Source: Petaurus breviceps papuanus (Eukaryota > Chordata > Mammalia > Diprotodontia > Petauridae). Taken from it: a stretch of 64,000 nt of DNA. Of this stretch, positions 54,960 through 64,000 are shown piece after piece. The position numbers and the translations under genes were made by a program. Under the pieces are notes generated by a model. It saw only the letters and a list, made by a program, of their open reading frames with translations. It was not told the origin of the DNA and did not search any database. How positions within the stretch are numbered: the stretch's first letter is position 1; the number at the start of each line of letters is the position of its first letter. The DNA lies in NCBI GenBank assembly GCA_028583685.1, contig JAMXIF010000031.1, positions 10,388,230-10,452,229 on the forward strand. Reading direction: 5' to 3'.

Positions 54960-55050
54960 CACCTAAATAACCAACAAATATTTATTAAATACCTACTGTG
55001 TGCTGAGGAGATAGACAAAAACGAAATAATCCTTGCCCTCCAGGAGGTAC
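54960..55050 (+). repeat. CTACTATG-type repeat, 5' part
   Basis: 'ATTTATTAAATACCTACTGT', 'CCTTGCCCTCCAGGAGGTAC'. Confidence 0.65.
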
Positions 55051-55096
55051 GAAGAAAAAAATAAAAATATAATTATATCAAAATATATAAAAATAT

Positions 55097-55144
55097 AAAG
55101 ACTTCATATTTCATATACACACATATATGAAATATGAAGTCTTT
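55097..55144. repeat. Perfect 21-bp inverted repeat, 6-nt loop
   Basis: The arm at 55,097-55,117 (AAAGACTTCATATTTCATAT...) is the exact reverse complement of 55,124-55,144. The loop is CACACA. The left flank is A/T-rich. Confidence 0.95.
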
Positions 55145-55241
55145 TTTTAGAGGTGGGGTTGGGGGGAAAGGTAGTATAATCTCTGTGCCTCTCAAACATG
55201 TCATATTTTCTTTTTGCTTCCTCCCAAAATTATACTCTTCT

Positions 55242-55259
55242 CCCCCCCCCCCCCCCCCC
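55242..55259. repeat. Poly(C) tract
   Basis: 18 consecutive C. Confidence 0.95.
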
Positions 55260-55474
55260 ACCACAGGTAGCTTGAATTAGAGTTTAATCAGGAATTTTTT
55301 TGAACCAGACAAGGGTCATTTAAAAAACTCTCAGGTGGGGATTGGGTGGAATGCCACCTTGTGGAAAGGGCTACAAAAAAGATTTCTGAGACACTGGTGT
55401 GAGGTCTAGGAGGGAGAAAGATGGGAAGCAGCTCTATTTAGTACACGATCTTCTTTCTATATTAAGTATTGTTT

Positions 55475-57000
55475 TAAAAAATTTAGTCTTATTTTTTTGC
55501 CAGCTACATGTAAAAAACAATTTTTAACATTTGTTTTTAAAACTTTGAGTTACAAATTTTCTCCCTTCTTCCCTTCCCACCCTACCCCCCTCACTGAGAA
55601 GGCAAACAATTCAATATAGGTTATATATGTAGAATCATGCAAAATATTTCCATTTTAGTCGTATTGTGAAAAGACCTAAACAACCAAACCCTCAAGAAAA
55701 ATAAAGAAAGTAAAAAAGTATGCTTCAATCTGTGCACCATCAGTTCTCTCTCTAGGTATGTATAGCATTTTTCATCAACTTCAGAGTTGTCTTGGATCAT
55801 TGTATTACTAAGAATAACTAAGTCACTCACACCTATCTTACAATATAGCTGTTACCTTGTACATATTACGCTTTGCTTTGTATCAGCTCATGTAAGTCTT
55901 TCCAGGGTTTTCTAAGAGCATTCTGTTTATCGTTTCTTATGGTACAATAGTATTCCATCATAATCACATGGCATAATTTGTTCAGTCATTCCCCAATTGA
56001 TGGGCATCCTCTCATTTTCTGATTCTTTGTCACCAGAAAAGAGCTGCAATAAATATTTTTGTACACATAGGTCTTCTTCCTTTTTTTTTTAAATCTCTTT
56101 TGGGATATAGACCTAGTAGGGGTATTGCTAGGTCAAAAAATATGCATTTTTATAGCCCTTTGGTAGAGTTCCTAATTGCTCTCTGGAATGGTTGGATTAG
56201 TTCACAACTCCACCAACAATGTATTAATTTCTCATTTTTCCTATATCCCCTCCAATATTTGTCATTTTCCTTTTCTGTCCTATTAGCTAACCAAACAGGT
56301 TTTAGGTATAAGGTAGTATATCAAAATAGTTTTAATTTGCATTTCTCCAATCACTGCTGAGTTAGGGCATTTTTTTCATTTGCTCTTGATAACTTTGATT
56401 ACTTCATCAGAAAACTGTTGATATCTCTTGATTTTTTATCAGTTGGGGAATGGCTTTTATTTTTATAAATTTGACTCAGTTCTCTGTTTGAGAAATGAAG
56501 CCTTTATCAGAGAAACATGCTTCAAATTTTTTTTCACAGTTACTACTGATAGCTATATTTCCCTCCATCCTATTCCCTGCCTCGCCCCATTTATTCTATT
56601 CTCTCCTTTCACCCTGTCCTTTCTCAAAAGTGTTTTGCTTCTGACTACCCTCTCCACCAATCAGCCCTCCCTTGTATCACCACTTCTCCCTTCCTTTTAG
56701 CCCCTTCCCCCCCTACTTTCCTGTAGGGTAGGACAGATTTTTATGCACAATTGAGTATGTATGTTATTCCCTCTTTGAGCCAATTCTGAGGAGAATAATG
56801 TTCCCTCACTCCCTTTCACCTCCCTTCTCCTCCCCTCCATTGTAAAAGTATTTTCTTGCCTCTTTAGTGTGAGATAACTAACCGGTTACTATTCTACTTG
56901 CCCCTTTCTCTTTCTCCAAGTACATTCCTCTCTCGCCCCTTATAAATTAAATATTCTTGTTATAAGTAGGCATCAAACTCTGTTGTTTCTACTCTTCTGA
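55475..57000 (-). mobile_element. L1 fragment, unusual 5' junction
   Basis: Reverse L1 3' UTR and ORF2 end from 55,475 ('GTAAAAAACAATTTTTAACA') to about 56,540 ('GCCTTTATCAGAGAAACATG'). Beyond it a pyrimidine-rich segment ('CTTCTGACTACCCTCTCCAC', 'CTTTGAGCCAATTCTGAGGA') continues to about 57,000 and is not the ORF2 sequence expected next. It is probably another part of a marsupial L1, joined after rearrangement. Confidence 0.75.
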
Positions 57001-57990
57001 AGGACGGGAGGCAAAGCCCTAGTTGCCCCACCCTAGTTCCAACTCTTGCTTTAATTCAGTGAGCTCTTTTTAAAACCTTGTAGAGACAGAGAAATATTAA
57101 AACTGGGATATTCTTAAGCTCTAGAAGAGCTAACAAATGTTGCTATCCTAACTGTCAGGTTACATTTTTACTCTCGCCAAACTAAGTGGGTTAAATTAAG
57201 TGATTAATTAGCTGTGCATCTGCCCAATTAGGTGGGTATTTTCATTCCATTTAACTTGTATGCTGACTTCTGGCTGCAGAAAGAAAATGCCATAGAACCA
57301 CCTACTCTGGATCACTTCTTGCCTCCTGCATGCCCAAGTGATGCCCAACACGAGCATTATTGCGCATTTTGGGCTCCATAGTCATTTTCATTATGTGTTC
57401 CTGATTGTGATTTAAAGGAAGTCGTGAAAATGCTAAAAGGCCTTTGCCAGAAATAACTTGGGCATGGGGGTGGGGTGAGTGATAATTTTTAATGCTGTTT
57501 TTAAATGACAGGAAGTCCTACAAATAGACCTTGTTTAAGTTGAATATCCTTTCTCTTCTTTCTATTACACAAGATGAGAATGTTGCATAGTGAAACATCC
57601 GGGGGCCATTCTTTTATCAATCTCCATAGCAGAGGTTCTCCACCCACTGCTTGTACATAAACAAATTAAATGGGGAAAGATTTGATATTTGTTGTAATGA
57701 TTTGGCTATTTTTTGGCTTTCTTAAAAGGATGTTGATGGGGGAGGCAATGGCTCTTGAGTCAAATGTGACATTCCTAAGTACCAAAGCATTTTAAAGATC
57801 CATTTGGGTAGAGCCTCCCATCTTAGGATTGATAGGATCTCTAGTAAAGGACTATTTGGAACCTGGTAGCATTGTAACAGGATTTGTGCTTGGGCAAAGC
57901 TTGATTGACTAGATGGCTCCATGAAAACCATTGGAATGTTGGTCTATTTTATTTTCTTTTTTAATAAATGATTGTAAAAATAAGAAAGGA
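57001..57990. other. Repeat-free, possible conserved noncoding DNA
   Basis: 57,185-57,260 is rich in ATTA/TAAT ('AAGTGATTAATTAGCTGTGC', GCCCAATTAGGTGGG). No exon supported. Confidence 0.4.
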
Positions 57991-58016
57991 AGTGTGTGTG
58001 TGTGTGTGTGTGTGTG
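57991..58016. repeat. (GT)n microsatellite
   Basis: About 12 GT units. Confidence 0.95.
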
Positions 58017-58284
58017 GGAACAATGAAAATCATGATAGACTGCATTGAATAGTGCTAGAAATAGATCCAAACTGTTCCTGGGCCTGAAACCTACCCTTGG
58101 CTTTGTTTCCACTGAGGCTCACCAGCATCTGGTCCTATATACCTGAGAACCATCTATAGTGTTGTGATGCTTCAGGGGAAAGGAGCTGATGATGGAGATG
58201 GATCACATCTATCCCCAGTTTCTGGTTTTTTGGTTTTTTTTTGGGTTATAAGCCTGATCCTTCATGGGGAAGCAAACTCAGTAG

Positions 58285-58420
58285 AGAAAGCCTGGTACAG
58301 TGGAAAGAAAAGTCGGTGTGAAATGAGGGGGTCTCTACTGTGTGACAAGGGAAAATCTTTCTGGATCATATTTATAAAAGGAGAGGTTTGGACCACATGA
58401 GATCCAAGTTCCCTGGACAC
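58285..58420 (+). repeat. MIR, degraded
   Basis: 'GCCTGGTACAGTGGAAAGAA', 'GGTTTGGACCACATGAGATC'. Confidence 0.6.
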
Positions 58421-58549
58421 AACTTTGCCAAGAGCTGGTCCTGAGCATTGTATTTATGCTCATATTGCCTTCTCAAAGAGTTACCCTAGTGGGGTTTACA
58501 TTACTATTTCTGTTTTTATGGTGTTATCGGTGGATCATAAAGCATCACA

Positions 58550-58890
58550 CTGTAGTGGAATGAGAACCAATCTTGGAGTTAGAAAGGAATGAAATTATGC
58601 TAAGTGCTTTACATACAAATCCTTTCTCAATTGATCCTCACAACAGCCCTGGGAGGTGGGCACCATTATTATTCTCATATATCATCTGAAGAAATTGAGG
58701 CAGACCGAAGTTAAGTGACTTGCCTGGGGTCACACAGTTACTAAATGTCTGTGGCTGGATTTGAACTTACATCTTTCTGAATCCAGATTCAATGCTCTAT
58801 CCACTGTGTCACAGCTATGTGACCTTGGGCAAATCACTTAACCTCTTCACGCCTCAAGGAACTTTCTAAAACTATAAATCATGGGAGAGT
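58550..58890 (+). repeat. MIR split by an antisense MIR
   Basis: 'CACTGTAGTGGAATGAGAAC' on the left; 'TATGTGACCTTGGGCAAATC' on the right. Confidence 0.65.
58595..58813 (-). repeat. MIR inserted in MIR
   Basis: 'CAATTGATCCTCACAACAGC', 'AGTGACTTGCCTGGGGTCAC', 'TCAATGCTCTATCCACTGTG'. Confidence 0.75.
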
Positions 58891-59314
58891 TACCAGTCTG
58901 CATTAGTGGAGGAAGTTTCCATGTTGGGAAGTCTCCCCCTTGATTAAATCACAAGTCTAGGGCCCCTACATAAAATAAAAATTGGCCTTTTACTCCAGGC
59001 ACAAGTTATTCAGGTACAGGACTCTGGTGGCTTAGCTTCCCAGAATTAAATCTTTTATTTTTCATGAAGGTATTTTTTATAGTCTTAATGATTACTACAC
59101 CCCTTACTTTTCCCCCAATTTTTTGTCTGTTGCTCAATGCCTTACTCTTATATATTATATATAATTTACTATTATAGGGACCTAAGCTGAAATATATTTA
59201 GTCACTTTATGATTTCATAAGGTCTAATAATTCAGGTATTTGAGGTAAGAATTATAGGAGACTTTGTAACTATCTAATACTGTTTCGGCTCACTGAGTCT
59301 AAAAGAATGATAAA
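58891..59314. other. Unassigned sequence
   Basis: No repeat or exon recognised. Confidence 0.4.
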
Positions 59315-59556
59315 GGAAAGGAATAAACATTTGTTAAGCACCTACTGGACTCAGCATTTTAAAATATTATTTCATTTGATCCTCAAAACAGCTCTGGGAT
59401 GAAGATGCTATTTTTATCATCCTCATTTTATCATGGAGGAAACAGAGGGAGACAAAGTTCAAGTGACTTGCCCAGGGTCACAAAACTAGTAAGTGTCTGA
59501 TATCGGATTTCCTGATTCCAGGCCCAGTTCCCTATCACTGTACCACCTAGCTGTCA
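59315..59556 (-). repeat. MIR, long form
   Basis: 'ATTTGATCCTCAAAACAGCT', 'TGACTTGCCCAGGGTCACAA', TGTACCACCTAGCTG. The first 40 bp may be the CTACTATG-type repeat. Confidence 0.75.
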
Positions 59557-59699
59557 AACTGAATGGTTTGACTGAAAAGAATCTATTTTGGGACATTATC
59601 CAGTTCAACTGTTTTCAGATTATTATTATTGGTTTTTAAACATACTTCATCAAATCAAATCAATCAAAAATGAATGGTCAGAACTTGCCAAAGTCAGAA

Positions 59700-59895
59700 G
59701 AAGCAGCATGATGTGGTGGATAGGACACTTGTCTTGTATTCAGAAAGACCTTGGCTCAAATCTCACCTTGGATACTTATAAGCTATTTAACCCTGGGAAA
59801 ATCATTTAACCTTTTTATGCCTCAGTTTCCTCATCTGAAAAATTAGGGAATTGGAGTAGATGGCTTCTGAGGTCACTTTGAATTCTAAATCAATG
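59700..59895 (+). repeat. MIR/Mon-1
   Basis: 'ATGATGTGGTGGATAGGACA', 'CTCAGTTTCCTCATCTGAAA', 'TGGAGTAGATGGCTTCTGAG'. Confidence 0.85.
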
Positions 59896-60121
59896 CTTTT
59901 CTGACCTCATTATTATGTGGTCAAAATATCAAAGAGGTCCCAGGAAGGAGCCAGCCATTGACTTTGGCCTTCCTTTCAACCCAGAGGTCAGTTAGGCAAT
60001 CAAAGCAATATTTGAACACCCCTTGTTTGAAGAATATTGTACCAGACACTTTGTAGAAATCAAAATCAATAGTTGTCTACTGGGATGCAATGTCTGGCTG
60101 AAGAGTGAAAATGGCCCTTCC

Positions 60122-60370
60122 TGCAGCCAGGTGGTCAAGTGGATAGAACACTTGGCCAGGAGTCAGCAAGATGAGTTGAAATCCTGCATCAGACACTCAC
60201 TTGTGTGACTCTGGGCAAGTCACTTAAGCTTTGTCTGCCTTAGTTCTATTAATGGTAAAAATGGGGATCATGATAGCATCTACCTCCCAGGGTGGTTGGG
60301 AGGGACCAAGGGAATAATATTTGTTAAGTAGTTAATACAGTGCTTGATACATACAAGGCTCTTAGTAATG
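60122..60370 (+). repeat. MIR, full length
   Basis: 'GCAGCCAGGTGGTCAAGTGG', 'GACTCTGGGCAAGTCACTTA', 'CTTGATACATACAAGGCTCT'. Confidence 0.8.
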
Positions 60371-60499
60371 ATTATTTCCTGCCCCTCCTAGGGATATTTC
60401 CAAAGATGTGGATACTTGGGATTGTATAGACCAATCATTCAGAGTGATTGGCACAATTTTCTCATTTAGATGACTGGGTGTCATGTCTAGAATCCTATC

Positions 60500-60615
60500 T
60501 GCCCTTATGGGCCAGAGAAGTGAGAGGCCTTTTCTCAGATCACACAGGCAATAAATAGCAGAAGCTGAATTGGCCCCAGGTCTTCTGACTCCAAGTCCAG
60601 TGTTCTTTCTCCTAG
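60500..60615 (-). repeat. MIR
   Basis: 'TCAGATCACACAGGCAATAA', 'CCCAGGTCTTCTGACTCCAA'. Confidence 0.75.
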
Positions 60616-61513
60616 ATGGGGTCACCTTTGAAACTTCTCTAGCAGATATTTGTAATAGGGTGATCAGATGCTATTTAGTTCTCTGTTGGAAAATAGCAAT
60701 CTTTAATATATTCAAATGATTGAAATCAGATAAGATAACGAATGTTGGAGATAAGATGGGGTAGTCTAAGATCGTCAGTGTAGAACTGAACAGCATGTAT
60801 GACTTCACTTTGCAGACAATTGAGTAATCTACAGAAAAGAGTGCTTGGCCTCATTTAGGGATATGTGCATATATTTTTTCAATTCAAAATGTAGAAACCA
60901 CACAAAATTAGTTTTTGGCTAATTCTTCAGGATGCTCTCCTCTTTTTTTTTTGGTCTTTTTAGAGATATAGCAATACAATGGACTATGTCATTGAACTGG
61001 GCAATTTTGAGCTCACAAACCACTGGAAAACTTTCCCCAGGAGCCACCACTAACCACCACCCCTAGATCTGGTGCTCGCACCTCTTCCTCTTAAAGAAAG
61101 GGGCCTCATTGTTGAGTAACAGGGGGAATAGCATAATTCTGGTAGGGCCATCAGAGGATGCTATAACTCGATTAGAAAATGCAGTGACAGATCTAATTAA
61201 TGAACTAAATTATAATTCAGTCCAAAAATAATTGTCATTAGAAGTAAAATCACATCTCTGTCTGAAGCAGCGCCTCATCACACCAGCAACTGTGATTGGT
61301 TGTCCTTGGGAAAACCTAGAATGAGCCTCGTTCTCATTATTTCTTTAATACAATTATTACACACCCGAAATCACCCAGGAAACCAAAGGGACTGGTTTCC
61401 CAAAATATTCCCCAGGGAGGGAAAACAAGCTATTTTGGGGGAGGATCCGCCACTTGGTGATGCTATCCTTTTGTGTGATGGTAGGCAGGGCTCTCCATCC
61501 CATTTGTTTGGAG

Positions 61514-61514
<1 letters not shown>
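60616..61514. other. Repeat-free stretch
   Basis: No SINE, LINE or exon recognised. Confidence 0.4.

Positions 61515-61552
<38 letters not shown>
61515..61552. repeat. (GT)n microsatellite
   Basis: About 19 GT units. Confidence 0.95.
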
Positions 61553-61553
<1 letters not shown>

Positions 61554-63064
61554 CTGAAAGATTTTTTTTTTGAGACAGGCCACTATTCTTCTGCATTAAA
61601 AATAACGGACCAATTAATTTTAATATTTGCCTGACTGTGTATCTAAGTCAGTTGGAGAATATGTCATAGGAGGAAAATACTAATAGGATATGTGCCAATT
61701 TGCAGTTTAAGTCTGCTTCTAATATGAGCTGGAGAGCTTTTGTATTAACCTCTAACAATGGAGAGAATCAGCCACTGAGGCTGATTACTTAAGCAACCTC
61801 CAGATACATTCACACGGCAGATTTAAATTCCAATCATTGCCACCAACTACTCCCACCTATGTAATTGTCAACTGGCCCTTATCATTATTTATTATGCAAA
61901 ATTGAATTTTTTTTTAAGCATGAAGAATGAAGTAATTTCGTATGCAAACAGTTAAAACTCTCATGTGTATTCTGATTACGTACATGTTGATAAATTCACT
62001 TATGATGAGTGACAGTGTGAGATTTTGGGGTCGGATCGGTCAATCCATGGAAGACACTGATGAAAATGATAAGCTAAATGCCAGAAGTGTCCCTGGCGCA
62101 TCTTGGGATGAAATGTGTAAAATGTCAGTGTCTAGCCGATGTCTATTAATAACTAAATATGATTGTGTGTAATGAGCAGAGATTTTCATGGTGATTGAAG
62201 TATGATTTCTTTTGATCTTCCAGATGTTGCTGCTTAGAAATTCATATTGCTCTTCACTGCTAAATGCATAATGACCTTTTTAGAACCTTTTAACTGTTAA
62301 AACCCCTATTATTTTCAACCCCCAAGTCAAGCTGGCAAGCTTGTATTTTCTCTCAATGTTTACTTGAAGTGTCTGGTCTTCTTATTCCCATCCCCCTCCT
62401 CCCCTCCCAATTCTCTTTTCTTATTTTCATTCTCACATGGTGTACCCTTCAACATGGTTCTCTGGCAGAGAGCCAGAAGCCCAAACACAAGCCTCATCTC
62501 AAAGTGTGTGACCTAGGTAGAAAGGCTGAAGATTTTACAGGCCCTAAAAATTCTACAGGGGGAAGGCAGCTCCGGAGGGATGGGAAGCTCTCAGAAATGA
62601 AATTCTGGCAGCACAAACACATGCTAACTGGGAGGAGGGAAGAAGGGAGCTGTCGAAAGAGACTAGAGGAAATATGCAGACTATAGGAACGAGGGCAGGT
62701 AACTGAGCATGGAAACAAAGGAGGATAATGGTGCCGTGTGAATCATGTCAGGAACCTGAAAGCCAGAACAAGACGAGACTTACTGAGGAAAATTAAGGAC
62801 AACAGAAAAGAATCTATGCTGGAGACAAGAGGAACATCAGAGAAGGACCAGGACTACCCAGGGGGGCTGGGACAACGATAATGGGTGACAGGGGGGACTC
62901 AAGTTTTCTTTCACCTTTGTTTTCTTTGGTATAGTATAAAAATTCGGTGGAGCCATGATACAGTGGCAATGTGGCTACTCTTTCCAACAGGCCACAGCCT
63001 ATCTGTGCCCTCTCATGTTGGGGGATTCTTGTTCATTCTCTCCCATAAATCCTCCATAGGGAGG
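61553..63064. other. Repeat-free stretch, homeodomain-like motifs
   Basis: 61,580-62,340 has CCAATTAATTTTAAT, TATTATGCAAAATTG and TCGTATGCAAACAG. 62,400-62,960 is first pyrimidine- then purine-rich, with a 105-codon frame of no known domain. Confidence 0.4.
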
Positions 63065-63310
63065 GACTTTATTGAGCATTTACTATGTGCTAAACACTGG
63101 GCTAAGAGCTGGAGGTACAAATACAAGCGAGATAGTCCCTGCCCTCAAGGAGCTTATGTTCGAATGTAACATATAACAAGAAGTTAGGAGCTGGAAAGAG
63201 GCTGGTGAGGAAGTGTAATAGAGACCTGAATCCAGATAAGATAAGGTCTATCAGGACTAGAGACCAAGATTTAGATAAAGAGGAGATAGTGTTGGTGGCT
63301 GAAGTGGAAA
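63065..63310 (+). repeat. CTACTATG-type repeat
   Basis: 'TGAGCATTTACTATGTGCTA', 'GTCCCTGCCCTCAAGGAGCT', then a degraded remainder. Confidence 0.7.
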
Positions 63311-64000
63311 AAGATATGGTATGGAAATCCTTATTATTTTAGAGCTCTTTAAGTCTTTTTTTGATTGCATTGATAACAACGCACCATGCGAATTGTCCAT
63401 TGGACATTTTATGCTCTTGCTATGTGACAGAACCACTTCCTGTTATGATCATATAGCTCCTACATTAAATCTTTGACAAGGCTGCATATGAGTAAGTCAT
63501 TGCTGGCAATTAGTTGCAACCTACATAAACCTACCATGCATCCCTCCTTTGCGTTGTTCCATGGGTCATTCACACTTTGGATTTTTAGGGGATTGTTGGA
63601 TTTCATGATTTAAAACCAAATAAAGCATCACTGAAAGAACAGTAGTGTAAAAATGGTTTTTTTTGTGTGTGTTCATGTGCACATGTGCATGCATGCACTC
63701 AAAAGAGAAGCTCAGAATCTGAAGTGCTATATTATTTCTTCAGTACAATCCAATTTATTATTCAGTTCTGGGTTCAGCTTGTTCTTCTCTAGTGTCTGTT
63801 CAAGATTGATATAGTGACAGACTAATTCAATGGAATGACAATCTGGCTGTTTCTCTTAGTTCAGATGGTAGACATTCTATATCCTTCTTCATCTGTTTTC
63901 TCTACCAAGGTAAAAACTCTTGAGCCTGGGAAACATCAGACAATTGGTAGAGAATGGAAATTTACAATAAACTATGATATTAAAAAAAAAACACCTGGGT
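63311..64000. other. Unassigned sequence to window end
   Basis: No repeat or exon recognised; A-run at 63,981-63,990. Confidence 0.4.

Noticed and set aside
62369-62697. 105-codon frame in purine-rich DNA ending near a CAG/GTAACT donor
   Set aside because: Acceptor and donor-like words are common at this scale, and the frame shows no family; kept only as part of the unassigned stretch.
1-64000. CRISPR-like or regularly spaced repeats
   Set aside because: Repeats are dispersed SINEs, LINEs and microsatellites of a vertebrate genome; no array of short repeats with unique spacers exists.

Overview
ORGANISM. This is repeat-saturated, AT-rich mammalian DNA from a marsupial, most likely Australian. 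It carries WSINE1/WALLSI-type CORE-SINEs, Mar-1-type SINEs with an RTE (BovB-like) tail, marsupial L1 3' ends, many MIR/Mon-1 copies, L2, and CR1/L3 fragments. No Alu or B1 is present, and the only 7SL-like sequence is one retropseudogene. Species cannot be fixed from the sequence alone. GENES. I find no complete protein-coding gene, tRNA or rRNA gene. The longest open frames (100-130 codons) lie in SINEs, LINEs or unmatched DNA and look like chance frames. The window reads as intergenic or long-intron DNA. Two places could belong to transcription units: a CpG-rich block at about 470-960 with a GC box and TATA box, and an unexplained block at about 29.8-32.5 kb with a ~204-bp tandem duplication and exon-like boundaries. 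LAYOUT. 0-1 kb: SINEs, then the CpG-rich promoter candidate. 1.3-5.2 kb: L1, L2, WSINE, MIR and a small DNA transposon. 5.2-7.1 kb: a 5'-truncated L1 with target-site duplications and a second retroposed insert inside it. 7.1-12.3 kb: L2 and CR1/L3 relics peppered with small DNA transposons, including a 79-bp mariner-like palindrome and a 410-bp element with perfect terminal inverted repeats. 12.6-13.3 kb: an old LTR, with a sister copy at 42.7-43.4 kb. 14-24 kb: L1, L2, MIR, Mar-1 and CR1 relics with long repeat-free gaps. 24.3-24.6 kb: a full-length 7SL RNA retropseudogene. 25-29.7 kb: SINEs, a hAT relic and microsatellites. 29.8-32.5 kb: the unexplained block. 32.6-37.9 kb: MIRs, CR1, a hAT relic and two LTR-like segments, one with a duplicated poly(A)-signal block and five 13-bp repeats. 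37.9-45.8 kb: minus-strand L1s with nested WSINEs, L2 and the second LTR copy. 46-53.9 kb: dense SINEs and a three-level nest of L1, L1 and SINE. 54-57 kb: an L1 5'-end fragment, a perfect 21-bp hairpin and another L1. 57-64 kb: mostly repeat-poor, with AT-rich homeodomain-like stretches that may be conserved noncoding DNA. HOW IT WORKS TOGETHER. Nothing suggests an operon-like or functional gene system. The coherent story is layered retroposition: old L2, CR1 and MIR, then DNA transposons and LTRs, then marsupial L1 mobilising WSINE, Mar-1, 7SL RNA and short cDNA pieces.
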